Positions 11,596-34,175 of a stretch of DNA of 64,000 nucleotides are shown piece after piece. Position 1 is the stretch's first letter. Each line of letters begins with the position of its first letter. Below the pieces are notes generated by a model. That model made no database searches. It saw nothing but the letters and a program-made list of their open reading frames with translations, and was not told the origin of the DNA. Both the position numbers and the translations under genes were made by a program. The stretch covers positions 10,311,557 to 10,375,556 of the forward strand of contig NC_135051.1 of NCBI RefSeq assembly GCF_051014685.1, read 5' to 3'. This stretch comes from Ptiloglossa arizonensis (Eukaryota; Arthropoda; Insecta; Hymenoptera; Colletidae).

Positions 11596-12950
11596 TTTGA
11601 AATTGTGTTGGGAAAACTTGAACTAAATATGAGAAAAAAAATATTAAATAAAAACGATAAGAATTTTGTGTTCTAAATTTCTGTACTACTGAACAGCACA
11701 CGATTTCAATTAGTTAATAATAGCTTATAATACTTACAGTTTCTATTTTAGGTACATCAAGATCACTTTTATAAATAAAAATGAATAACAAATAAGGTAA
11801 CCTTTCATAAATACAATCTATTTAAATAAATATGAGTAGGAACTAACGAGAATAATTATGGATTATTTTCACAAATTGATTATACGGAACAAACAAGTTT
11901 TGGATATTTTCGTATATGATATTTTTATAACACAATGTTAATTATTTCGCAAATACAAACATGCAATAGTGGTGTATTTTTCCTTCACATCCGTCGCGCA
12001 TTATGTACTTAAATAATCACTGAATACGATAGATATAATACTGTTTAAAAACTAGTAATTTATATTTGTTATGTTGGTAATTCTGAATTATAAAAAATTG
12101 AATGATTATTTTAAGTTTTCAATTATTCATATTATAATGTTAGTTTTCTTCTAAAATTTAGTTTCTTCTCAAAAACAAATATTTAAAAAATTTTCGAGCC
12201 TTTCTTAACGCATACAGTTAGTTATCTCAAATAAAAACGAGGATTTCGAATTTATTGAAGTATCTGGTATTTTATGTCAATGGAATGCAAAATTTTGTTT
12301 GTTTCATATATATGCAACTTCCTTATTGTTTGATTTTATTACTTAGTAGTGATTATTATCTACAGATAACTAACTAGCCGTCCTTTGATTGAACATAGTT
12401 TTTATTACAAAGTTTGCTCAACGTAAATAATTAAAATATCATTTATTGTAGGCGTGTATTCTTTTTATTGTAAAATGACGAACAGAGAGTAACAAATAGG
12501 TTTAAGAAATTTCTACGCTATTGCGAAACATAGTTTTGTTTTACGGTAGTATTTAATCAAATTGTATTCTACATACATTTAAAAGGCTTCTGCAGCGGTA
12601 ACGACACGTTGTGGAATCAATTCCGTAACTTAATAATAGATGCACACGAGAGAAAATAACATTTTGAATTTTGTTTTAATATATAAAACCAGTGACCTGC
12701 GCCCAGTTAATATGCAAAAAAAAATTCAATTAGTCGCATTAAATTTTCGAATTTATATTTACTTTACGATTTAATTTTATTTTGCGTCGAATAACCATAG
12801 CGAATATCTAAGCAACAATCGATAATTTATATAATCGCGTTACCATGAGCCTACATACTTTGTAGGACATATCGAGAGGCGATTTTTTTTTTTTAAATGC
12901 ATTTAAGATGCATTTGTAAGTTAGAGAGCCTCTTGTAGAATACAGGCACA
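11596..12950. other. AT-rich intergenic region between divergent NDUFAF2 and Slik
   Basis: About 1.35 kb without coding potential. It should contain the NDUFAF2 promoter (reading left) near 11600-11850. No tandem repeats or transposon ends were seen. Confidence 0.4.
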
Positions 12951-13231
12951 CTTGCCGATTGGTTACGTCACTTCCAGGCGTGGTACGGTACGATGTGTGA
13001 TGTGCGTGTGCTACTGAAAATGGCCGTGTACGTACGGGTCCGTCTAGTTTACTGATTTCACGATACTTTTTTCGCGTTTCTTTGAATATTTTCGAATGGT
13101 GTCGGTGGATTTTTCAAGGATACGTATAGTTTGTGAGATCATGTAAAACGAAGTTTTTAGTGGATCGTCGTTTGTTAGATACCGAGACGAAGTGTGCCCG
13201 TTTCGTCAACGGTAGATTATTAAAAGAGAAG
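12951..13231 (+). promoter_or_regulatory. Slik promoter and noncoding first exon
   Basis: A compact cluster of housekeeping-type motifs sits at 12958-12975. ATTGG (inverted CCAAT) runs directly into TTACGTCA (CRE-like) and then CTTCC (ETS-like). About 260 bases downstream a strong donor, AAG|GTGAGC, ends at 13231. The stretch between is therefore read as the leader exon, spliced across a 2-kb intron to the ATG-containing exon. The exact start site cannot be seen. Confidence 0.5.
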
Positions 13232-15246
13232 GTGAGCAAAGGATGTGTCTACAGATTTTTTTTTTCAACAATCATATCTTTCGGAGAAAAAATCACACAA
13301 GTTTCGTGTTTCAACGATGATTCAGCGACGCGTGTGTAAGATTGTTTTGCGTTATCGAAATTAAAACGTTCCTTCACGATTTATCACATCTTGAGTCAAA
13401 AGAAACACGTATCGGCTTTGGCAGACCATGAACTGCTTAGATGACTTCGTGAAAATTTCATCGATGCATTCAAAACGTGTTTACGAATCGTCCTTTTTAT
13501 TACGGTTTTCTTTTCCAAACCTTTAGATATTTCTTAGTCAATTTCATTTTTATGGATTTTATCCACGATCCATTTTCGAGTCACGGAAGACGGGGAAAGT
13601 GTATTTACAAAACGATGGCGGACAGATAGGGCTGAAGATTTCTTGTCAAAATTGTGTCAATCTCGTGACCGTCAAGTTTTGGCATTTTAAATGGAGTTTT
13701 GTTCTTGCGTTTTCTTCTTAGCCGAATTTTTCGATGTTTTATTTAATTAATCATAGATCGTCGTACTTTTTATCGAGAGAACGAATGAAATACAATTTCA
13801 ATTAATTTGACATTTTTTTGGAAATAATTGGGTAATTTTAAAATAGTGCTAATTGTTTGACATAGTTTAGTGTAATCTCAAATTAGCGTAACAACAAAAT
13901 CTATTGAAGACTTATGCAATATGAACTTTACAGCTAATATAATGTGATTGTTTCAAAATTGTAAGATTATTAATATATATTTGGAAATGACTAGAGAAAA
14001 TGGTACAATATAGTTGATATTTGCAATTTAAAGGTTGCATATTAAATTTAGTGTACATATGCATTGAGTAATAGAAAATACAATTTAGGTATTAATTATT
14101 TGCACATTTAATTGTTATTATGTAATTTACTTATGTATTGATGATTTATTTTTCAATGTCATCTTTATTATATCTATCTTGTTGCTATCTAACATTTTTT
14201 TTGTAAGCACATTATCTATAACTTTAGTAAACTTTTTTAAACAATTATTGTACAGATTAAATGCAATGTACATTAAATGTAATGTACACTATAAAATTGT
14301 TTCTTTTTTATATTTTGTTAAAAGACAAAAATATATATATTAAAATAGAGTTTATAACAGAATTTATTTTGCAATGTATTTGTAATGAAATTTAGCTACA
14401 ATATATAAAACTAGAGGTCTCTCTTGTTGGAATGTTGTTCTGTTAGCTATGTCCCAGTTTTCTCTATCAATGGAATTTGTATAGTATTACAGACACTATA
14501 CTGAAAGAAAGCAGTTAATACTACATTGCTTCTTTTTAATACAAATATAACATTCTTTGAAAAAAATAATGTTTTAATTTTGTTTTTTAATCTTGATTTC
14601 AATAACACTTTCATTAATTCAGTCTTCCTTTTACTTAAAAAGCAGATATGTTAAATGTATGTCCAAGAATTTTTTTATTTTTACATATTTAATCTAAGAG
14701 TATCGATTGTTATTTATTTAATACAATATTTTTAAATATTAAATTGTTGTTAATATCTTTGCTATAACTTTCATTACTTTTCTTTTGGGTTTCAGTTTTG
14801 AGGCTGTTGCAAGTAAAAACAGAAGATTATTAATAATGGGTTTCATTCTTATTGTATGTATTTCTATCAGTTCAAATAATATACCTGTTGATTAATGAAC
14901 ATTGATTATATGTTATCAAGATGCGGGAGAGATTTGGTATAATTCCCTGGTATCAAGCAGGGATTTAAATAAAAACACTTTTTCAAAATATTTTCTATTA
15001 TCGTAGAAAATATACAGAAATACTTAAAAGCATGCAGAATTATATTTAAAACAGAAAGATGATTTTATGCATCTTATAGATGTTTATATAACAATGAATT
15101 ATTTGAGTACTGTGTAAGATTTATGTTTAAGTGCAGTATTGAAATAAATATTTGTTGTTAATGGTAAATAATATTGAATTCTATGACATAATGTAAGAGA
15201 AATACAGCTTTTATACATGCGAATGTATTAAATAAGTATTACAAAA
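13232..15246 (+). other. First intron of Slik (5' UTR intron)
   Basis: AT-rich, noncoding sequence. A good acceptor, GGGTTTCAG, lies at about 14795 and could start the second leader exon, or a weaker AG near 15237 could be used just before the start codon. Nothing else was recognised. Confidence 0.4.
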
Positions 15247-24363
<9,117 letters not shown>

Positions 24364-25670
24364 CGTGTAAACTCGTCGAGCACCAAATTGGATCTTTCCG
24401 AGTCACGAAGAGTTTCGGATCAGGAAGGTTTCAACTTCCAGCAGCACGCAGCGATTCGCGAACGTTGCAGCGGACAAACGAGCTTCTACGATCGTCGAGA
24501 AAACAAGAACCCAAGAGGAAGTCGAGCTTCGAACGAGTTATTGCCAAACGCACAGATCGACACCTGCGTCCAATCGAGACGCGCTGCGTAGTTGTACGTT
24601 AAACGCGATCGCAACGGTACACAAGAGCTTAAAATAGCGACGAGGAAGTATTATAGTTTCGACTTCCTCGAAAAAAAGATTCTTACTCGTCCCGGGTCCT
24701 CTAGGGTCCTCGAGTAAATTGTCGTGGCGCTCTTTGCAAGACGGTATCTTTTGTACGTCGATGGGTGAGTCGTTGCAATACGAATTGTAATTAATTTCTT
24801 ACGATTCCGTCGGAAAGGTACATTGTAGAAAGATCCACCACTCCGCCCGCCACGCCCCCGGTACAATCCACATAATCCGCCCGATCATCGTTCCCCGAGA
24901 ACTCGGTTGTCCTCGAGTCTTCGCAGAAACGTACGCGTGTTTTGTGTACACAATTCTAAACGGTGAAAAGAACAATTCTTTTTTCTACGTCTTATACATA
25001 CGCATACGTCGAACCACTAGAGAGGAATTATCGTCAATTCGAAGGAAAATTTACTGTTCCATCGAGGAGCACGCGTGCGGTGGTGTCCTAACGTGTTTCT
25101 AGGATGCCTAACGATTTTTTACGTAACGTAATGCACACGTGGAAAAAGTATATTTTCGGTCGTTTCGATAGTAATTCTACTGTGCTTATAGCTGCTACTC
25201 CATCGAGTGCCCGTATAGGCTTTCGCGGAGTTCCGTGCCGGTTTCGAGGCGAATGAAAAATTTCATAGTTCGTAATTGTGCGCGATCCTCGAGGGTGACG
25301 CACTGTGTTGCGCGGGTGCGCCTTACGAATCTGGACCAGCCCGTGTAACAGACTCATTTCCGTATTTAGGCTTCTTAACGAGTCGTACAGCTTTTGTAAA
25401 GAAGAGAAGGGAAAAAATGCTAAATTTTCAACGATAGATTGTTCTATCAAGATAAACGGATATATTTTTTAGTAAATAACACGTTCAACACTACGAATCA
25501 AAGGTTTACGCCAAATAATGTATACAATGTATGGTTGCTTATTACGTGGCTACGTAGTTTCGATGACATTGTAGAGAGAATCTCTTTTTAATCCACATTC
25601 GAAACGAGCACGCGTGGCCAATGCGAGTCCGTAGATGTAAAAAAGTCTATTTGTATAAAATATTTCTTTC

Positions 25671-25756
<86 letters not shown>

Positions 25757-28700
25757 TCCACACACATCTTCTGTTTTCTTTTCCTTTTCTCTTACCATTT
25801 GTATATTGACTTTTATATTTTTGATCGTTTTCTCACGTTTATCCGTCTTGGGTGGCGTGCCTATATTACCGTTTGGATGTTAGGAGATTTGTACATATAT
25901 ATACAAAACAAAAACAAAAAAACCAGGACGAATCGTTCGATATATTTTGAATATTCTAGTGCTTGGTATGAGAGCGACGTTATGCGCTACGAGCATTCCT
26001 TGAGAACAGTTTATTCGCTCGGTCTCTTGTGAAAAAGAACGTATCATCCGTTCCGTTGAGACAATTATTGTTTTCGCAGTGCGTGACGTATCGACGAAAG
26101 ACAGTACAGTTTCGCGTCGTTTACGAGAAACTCAAGAGAAATTTGACGTTATACACATTTTTCATTCAATTTTCGCTCGAGTCGTTCGCGGTATCGAGAT
26201 ACGTGTATGTACAATTAACGTAAGACACGAGTACCGTTGTACTCGACAAACGAGAAAAGAGGACATTTGCCAAAGCATATATACATACATATATGTATAC
26301 ATACGTATATTCTTGAAACGTTAAGATTTTGAAATTGTAACAGAGGTGTATGGGGCGCGGTACAATTTAAACCAGCTGTAATACTTGCCCTTCATCGAAT
26401 TCGCTTGTCGATCGTGCCCGGATCATCGTATTGGAAATTTTAGAATTTCTTTTTTTTCTACTCGTTGCCTGGACGGTTACATCGAATTTCAATTTGAGCG
26501 GGATCACGTGTGAAAATCCAGGGCTAAAATGTGTAAAGAAAGAAATAGAGAACCTGGATTGGTACCGATTGTAAATTGCGCGCGAGTATCGCTGGATCTA
26601 GTTACGGGCAGCGACACTGAGAATTCGAACGTTCAAACTTCTAAGGAATTTCATGTAGACTTAACGAAACATAATTTATAAGTATTGATCACGTGTGCAT
26701 TATACGCGCGAAATACTGCGAAAGATGAGAAAAAAAGAAAAAAAGAAAATGAGGAAGAAAATGGAAAAAAGAAAGAAGGTCCCGCTTTCGTCAAATTTTC
26801 GCAATAAATTTCCTCGCAGTTCTTTTTAGTGAGTCGATCGAAGTGCGTTGTACACGATCGAAAGTATTTATATTACGATGATTAGAGCGTGGAGCAATGT
26901 AATATATAAACCTGAAAGAAAGAAACTTGTCGACGAATCGGTGCATCGAATTAATTATGACGATTCGTTCGAGTAGTCAACGTTAGGAGATATTTCTTTT
27001 ACTTTGTCTTTTGTTTTGCCGAATATTTCTTTGGACGTTCATAAAATTATTGTACCTACAGTATTTAAGCATAAGATACACTTCTTCCTTTTTTTTTTTT
27101 TTTGCTATTTGTACCCATTGCACGAACTTCATTCTTTTTTTTTGCCGCTATACAATGTTTAACAGTAAATCGTATCTCGACGCGTAGGCGCATACTTATA
27201 TAGATTTATATATAAAATATGTATATGGAGGATCAATAGACTGAGAACGAGTAAAAAAGGAGAGAATCGGGAGATGAGATTATTGTTGATCTATTCGTTG
27301 CGATTAAATGTTTACTGGTGATATTTGTTTTCGTCGAGTTTTATAATTTGATATATCGTCGATAGTGTGGCATTAGGAAATCAAGAAGTTTGGTGAAACA
27401 GTCTTTCTATTGAAACACGATAGACCGGCCTTTTAATGCATTGGTCCAAACGAAGCGTTTAATCTAAGGTGATTCTAGGGAATACTTGTCAGTTATTTGT
27501 AATATTTATTTCGATTCGAAAATAATTCCATTCCAGATTTTTCGTTTAAAAGAAAATTACAGAGTAAACGGATTGAATGCGTCTACCGATGTAACGTAAA
27601 AGTATCTCCCTCGCGCGAAGAAAAGCAAAAACAAATTTACTTTAATGGTTTCTCGAAGCATTTTCCTTTTTGTACCTTTACGCGTGTTCGATCGATTTTG
27701 CGCAACAGTGTACTTGTTCGTCTTTAGATCGAGTTTATTTTACATAGGTATATTTATATTATGGGTTAAACGTTAAGGTGTTTATCGACGATCAATTTTC
27801 GAAGACGCAGGACGATCGTTTTTACGATTCGAATTCGACGAATTCCTGTTTTTGCAAAAAAAAATAAAATAAAATAAAATAAAAAAAAAAAAAAAAAAAA
27901 AAAAAAAAGAAATAAAAACAAAAAATAGAGATACTTACCAATCGAATGGGTACGCGTGGTTACTACGAAATGACTCGTAAGTTGGTAACAAAATCGAATT
28001 GGAACTTTAGAGGTAATACAGTAGTCAATGGTAATGCTTAATAGATATTTAGGTATCCACGCGTGCCTGGCGTCGAGGAAGTGAGAAGATTGTTTTGTAC
28101 ATAATTTTTACATCGTCGGAAATGAAATGTTTATCCGAACCGCAAATTATTGTCCGTGATCGTGTTACTTTTTCCATGAAACGCATGCGAGAGTGACGTT
28201 TTCTAGTCCGGTAAGAAAGCTCACCCGAAAAAACAATGAACACACATGAATTTTTGCCACTCCTGCTCCATGAAAAACCAAATCGATTAAGTTTTGGAGA
28301 TATTGACCGTGTCGGGCGGCTCGAAATACGCGATACAACTTGAGAGGTGTGGTGATTATTCTGGAAAAAGAAAAAACAAACCGAAAGTGTAAGATACTTG
28401 CACGGGCTTTGTCGAAACAAAAAGAAAGAGAAAACAATTCTAAAGGCACGCGCTTCCCGCATTTTTAACGCCTGCTTTGTCGTTAAACGAAATTCGTACA
28501 AAATGGTTCTACATTTTCGATTACTTCTGTTTTTTTTTTTTTTTCTTTTTTGACAGATATATCATCCGCGAGTTATACCGCGTATTTAAGACCAGCTGAG
28601 TAGAATTAACAATGACGAATGGAAGTACTTTGCGGTAGAAGTAGGTTGCGAAGTTGTTTAAAATTAATTCCATGTATTTTGCGCGTGATGCGAAACTCGC

Positions 28701-29903
28701 GATTAGTATTTACGTTTTTGTAGTTCTGCTGTACGAATGTTGCCGAGCAAAAAATAGAGATAATTTTTTACACATGGTAACTCATTTGACTGGTATGACA
28801 CGTCAACTGAGAACTATATATAGAGATACATGCCGCTGTAACATAGACTCTTTATAATTAATTGCTCAGTACTAGGTATAATTGGATACATCACGATCAT
28901 TAATATAGACCGTAAGACTAATGTTACTATTATTTACATGGTAATGTTATTAAGAAATAACACAATATATATTTTACTTCTACTGGCTGGAATAGTTTAT
29001 TTGTAAAATAATTATTAATTATCTGCGTGATCGTATATCGTAAAAAACTTATCGGAAAACGTTGCTCGTCGAACCGCATACATGAACAACAGTTAAATTA
29101 TGATGATCTCACGGCGATAACAACGAGCTTGTGGTTTTTTATTATTTCCGTTCTGGTATGTGTGCCATTTTTCTCAAAAATTCCCCGTTTATCTTTGCCT
29201 AAAGATATAAAATGGCTGGAGAAATAAACAGAGAGCATAGTCTCGTTGAGGTGACTTGGGAGATCGTTGTTTAAATTTAAAGTACCGAGTAAGTGGACAA
29301 TACAATATGAAAGATATTCAAGAAAGTTAGTTCGTGTTCTTGGTTCTGTATAAAATTAACGTTTAAACGTTGGTTAACGAAGATGCGTACGGGCGGTTTC
29401 TCGATTTTTCGTTTTTTAAAGTAATTACGATTTGTGAAAATCCATGTATCGCACGTAGGTTACGATCGAAATGTACAAAAAATTCGTTCGGATAGAAAAC
29501 TTTGTAATTTACATCGAGAGTAGTGGGACATATTTTTCCGTGCAAATTCGTATTATTATATAAGCCACTCTGACAGGCTTGCTCGTGTAAATATATGTAT
29601 ACATATATACATATATATCTTGAAATATGCTCAATATTCTGTCACAATCGAGCAACACCTTTATGTGTTTGTCGTTTTATGAATAAATCCATAAACACTT
29701 TACGAAGTTCGGTTTTATTTTCATAGAACGACGTCGTTACATGATGCTTCGCGCGAGTTCTTCGTTTTACAATTATATGCGACTAATTGTACGATAAGAT
29801 AATTAAACATTAGGCGATCTGAAAAGTCATTATCTTTTGTGGAAATATCCTGTTGGGGGATTGTAACCGACGCTTGGCTCATAGGTTACGCGCGAACATA
29901 CAG
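24364..29903. other. Noncoding region downstream of Slik, probably long 3' UTR plus FMO 5' flank
   Basis: No convincing gene in 5.5 kb. Candidate poly(A) signals on the + strand include AATAAA near 26805 and near 29683. An A-rich tract with AAAAT repeats lies at 27857-27908, and a (CT)n run at 25674-25753. The last ~100 bases before 29904 should hold the FMO promoter, but no TATA box was recognised. Confidence 0.4.
25674..25753. repeat. (CT)n microsatellite, about 40 units
   Basis: An uninterrupted CT run of about 80 bases in the long noncoding region downstream of Slik. It explains several low-complexity reading frames here, none of which is a gene. Confidence 0.95.
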
Positions 29904-31569
29904 ATGGCTGATCGAACAACGAAAAGAAGGGTGTGCGTGATCGGAGCTGGCGCTGCAGGCTTGTGCGCAGCGAGGCACTTGGCGGAAAATTTGAACTTCG
30001 AAGTGAACTTGTACGAGCAAACGAACGATATCGGCGGCATATGGTTGTATAAAGAGGGAACTGGACTCGACGAAAACGGTTTACCGATTCACACGAGCAT
30101 GTATCGGAATCTGAGGTTTGATTTCACGCACTAATCGCGATATTATAATTGTACAATGACAAACCGCACGTTGTATTTTCGTCGCAGAACCAATTTACCG
30201 GCGAAGATCATGAATTTCCCCGATTATCCGGAAATGGACGTCGTAGAACCTTGTTGCGTGTCCCACGAAGAAGTACGAAATTATTTGGAAAATTATGCGG
30301 AGCATTTCGATTTGCGGAAGCATATACAGGTAAACGATACACATATATCGTTATATATCGTGATATTTCTCTCTTATCGAGTGTAATATTGCAGTTTAAC
30401 ACGAGGGTGAAAGCAGTTCGGTTGGAGACCTCGTCCGAAAACGAAGAGAAATGGATCGTTAGGATACAGAATATGAAAACGAAGGGAGAGCAGGAGCTCG
30501 CTTACAACGCTCTAATGGTTTGCAACGGGTGCGTGAACGAATAACGCTACAACAATGTATGCCGTGATATTCAATTTTGTTTCTTTGTTTGTACAATTTA
30601 GGCATTACTTCGATCCTTACCTACCGACGATAGCTGGCATCGAGACTTACCCGGGAACGATAATGCACAGTCGTTCGTACAGAAAACCGGAACAATTTTC
30701 CGGAAAGACTGTCTTCATTTTAGGAGCATCCTCCTCCGGAATCGACATTGGAATCGATTTGGCCGATCACGTACCGCGGGTCTATTTGAGTCACAACAAC
30801 GAAAGGTAAACATTTGCGGGCTTAAAATGAAAATTGTGTAAAAAGAATGAATGTTGAATTTTGAATCGTTCGTAGATTGGGCGGCATTTTACCAAGGAAC
30901 GTGATCCAGGTGATGGGTGTGGAAAGGATCGACGGGAATGAAATTCTTTTAAAGGATCGAACCTCCGTCACCGCGGATGCGTTCATATTTTGCACCGGGT
31001 ATCGATACAGCTTTCCGTTTCTGGACGAAAACTGCGGCATACACGTGGATAACAATTACGTGACTCCCTTATACAAACATTTGATCAACATCGATCATCC
31101 CACTATGTGTATCGTAGGAGTGCCCACCATTGTTCTGCCGTTTCCAATGTTCGATTGTCAAGTAATGCTTATCATTTTTATTTCTTCGATCGTGTAGAAC
31201 TGTCCGCGGACGATTTTTCAAAATCGTACATAAATATTTCAGGTGCGTTATTTCGTTGCTCTGCTGGAGAAGAGGACAACCTTGCCCCCAAGAGCGGTCA
31301 TGTTGGAAGACTCGAAGTTGAAAACGGTCAAGATAAGACACGCGCACAGGTTGATGGACAAACAATGGGAATACAATGATTCGTTGGCAGATGCCGGGGG
31401 TTTCGATCGTTTGCCGAAGTTGTACAGACTCGGCTACGAGGCGTGGTCGAGCCAGAGGAAAATAAATTTTGTTAGCTACAAGAGGGCGAAATTCTTGTAC
31501 GACAAAGTCGCGGAAACCGTCGAATTGGTCGTACCGAATTTTGTCACGATTAATAACACGGATCGATAA
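29904..31569 (+). CDS. Flavin-containing monooxygenase, insect type (senecionine N-oxygenase-like)
   Basis: Exons are 29904-30115, 30188-30329, 30395-30528, 30602-30805, 30876-31161 and 31243-31569 (434 residues, phases consistent). The FAD site GAGAAG is at residues 14-19 (GxGxxG), with LYEQ ending the beta-alpha-beta fold and IGGIW after it. The FMO signature is present as YPGTIMHSRSY (FxGxxxHxxxY with Tyr for Phe). The NADPH site is GASSSG. The late FMO motif reads FCTGY. FMOs use NADPH and O2 to oxygenate N or S atoms of soft nucleophiles, typically xenobiotics. In some insects the soluble enzyme detoxifies plant alkaloids. At ~434 residues it lacks the C-terminal membrane segment of vertebrate FMOs, as is usual in insects. 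The start is the Met in CAGATGG; an upstream splice into this ATG is possible. Confidence 0.92.
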
Positions 31570-31659
31570 TTTCGCAAGAACAATGTTTTCAATCGTGTCG
31601 ATGATGTTCAACGATCGAGAACTCCTGGACCGAGCTCGACCGGGAGAGATCGTTGGTTT

Positions 31660-31665
31660 AATAAA
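31660..31665 (+). terminator. Poly(A) signal of the FMO gene
   Basis: An AATAAA lies 91 bases past the FMO stop and only 12 bases before the end of the convergent trypsin reading frame. Cleavage 10-25 bases on would put the FMO 3' end inside that antisense gene. Confidence 0.55.
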
Positions 31666-31676
31666 AGAAACGGGAA

Positions 31677-32870
<1,194 letters not shown>

Positions 32871-33480
32871 ACTGTTGGACCGGACTGTTCTTTTAAGCGA
32901 AAGCTTTCGTTTTTCCCGACCGAAAGTGAAGTTTGCGCGGCGATTGCGCAATTTATGTTTCCGAGTTATCGAAAAAACATAAATAGTAGCGGTTCTAACG
33001 TAATTATCCAAGTATTTCGTGCAAACTGCACGATTACCGTTTCGCGTACCTATGATGTCGTTATCGCGAGATTACGTGCAATGTAAACGCGCTACTTGTT
33101 TCGTAAAATAGCGGGTAAGAACGGGGTAGACGTGACAATTATCTTTATAATCTTATCGGTGTAATTTTCACGCCAAGAAAATATTTGTTATTCCGAAAAT
33201 TCTACGTCGTCGTTCTCTCGCGGAGGAATTTCAAGGTCCTTGGGACGTATCTTCTTTCTAAACGGGGGCAATAGATCGAATCCTACGGAAATCCTACGGG
33301 AAAATAATTTCTAGATTCGACATTTTTTTAGTAGAAATAATCCAATTAGTTTTTAGACAATTCTTTTTACGTTCTACAATAATTTTTGTACATCGTGATA
33401 CTTATCCCGTACGGTGATCGTAACACGTTTGCTTCGATATTATTGCGTGGTACTCGGCTCGAGTCGATAATTTTTCTTTG
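32871..33480. other. Intergenic, upstream flank of trypsin 1
   Basis: Noncoding. A palindrome, CGAAAGCTTTCG, lies at about 32901-32912 and a weak TTAAAAG near 32893 on the minus strand. A diverged unit of the 40-bp minisatellite (ACTTATCCCGTACGGTGATCG) seems present near 33400. Confidence 0.35.
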
Positions 33481-33483
33481 TTC

Positions 33484-33680
33484 TGTAATACCCATCCAGG
33501 ATGGTAATCACATTTTCTCATACTGTAATACCCATCCAGGATGGTAATTACATTTTCTCTTGCTGTAATACCCATCCAGAAGGGTGATTACGATTTTCTC
33601 TTACCGTAATACCTATCCTCGTTATAATAGTTTCGCGTCGTGTAGTACCCAATTTCGACGGTGATTGTATTTTTCTTTCT
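33484..33680. repeat. 40-bp minisatellite, about 4-5 copies
   Basis: The unit TGTAATACCCATCC followed by AGGATGGTAATCAC and TTTTCTC recurs at 33484, 33524 and 33564 at exactly 40-base spacing. It recurs at ~33604 with changes, and a degraded copy lies near 33640. Confidence 0.85.
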
Positions 33681-33899
33681 TTCGTTTTTAGTTTTTCTTT
33701 TACAACGCGAGATAGATCGTATAACGAACTCGGCGGGCAAAGAAGCGCGTCTCGAGGTGATCTTTAAAAATGATAAATCGAGCCAATAGCTTTGCGAAAC
33801 AATAGTTGGTAGAACGGTGAGGTCGGTGGGTCGGTGATTCGGTGGTCTGGTGAGCCGGTCGGTCGAGAGATGGCAGCACGGTAGTGCCGCGCCGAAACA

Positions 33900-33938
33900 A
33901 CCCTCAGTCTGAAACTCGGCGCGCACGGGCACGGATAC
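33900..33938 (+). promoter_or_regulatory. Candidate core promoter: initiator plus DPE
   Basis: TCAGTC at 33904-33909 matches the arthropod initiator TCAKTY, with A+1 at 33906. GGATAC at 33933-33938 matches five of six positions of the DPE RGWYVT and sits exactly at +28 to +33. A TATA box is absent, as expected for DPE promoters. It lies in a CpG-rich island. Confidence 0.5.
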
Positions 33939-34175
33939 GCGTTTCGTTTACCGTGCCTGTACACACGATTACGTGCCTCGTATACGTCCGTATTGTACGC
34001 CCGTCGTCTTCGTCGTGTGTTTCGTACTCGCGGGGAAACTGTCGTGTCCATCTAACAGTGCGATTCTCCGCCGTTCTTTCTTCGAGGGACGGAAAGCTCG
34101 GACGAATTCGAGTAGCAGCGAACGAAACCAGCGACCAACGATTACGGACGCGCTACCAAAGAGCATCGTCTCTCG
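33906..34175 (+). other. Candidate noncoding leader exon
   Basis: A 270-base segment from the initiator to the donor CTCG|GTGAGT. It contains no ATG at all on the + strand, which is unusual by chance and typical of a 5' UTR. No coding exon could be matched to it in the next 20 kb, so it would belong to a gene with a very long first intron. Confidence 0.45.
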
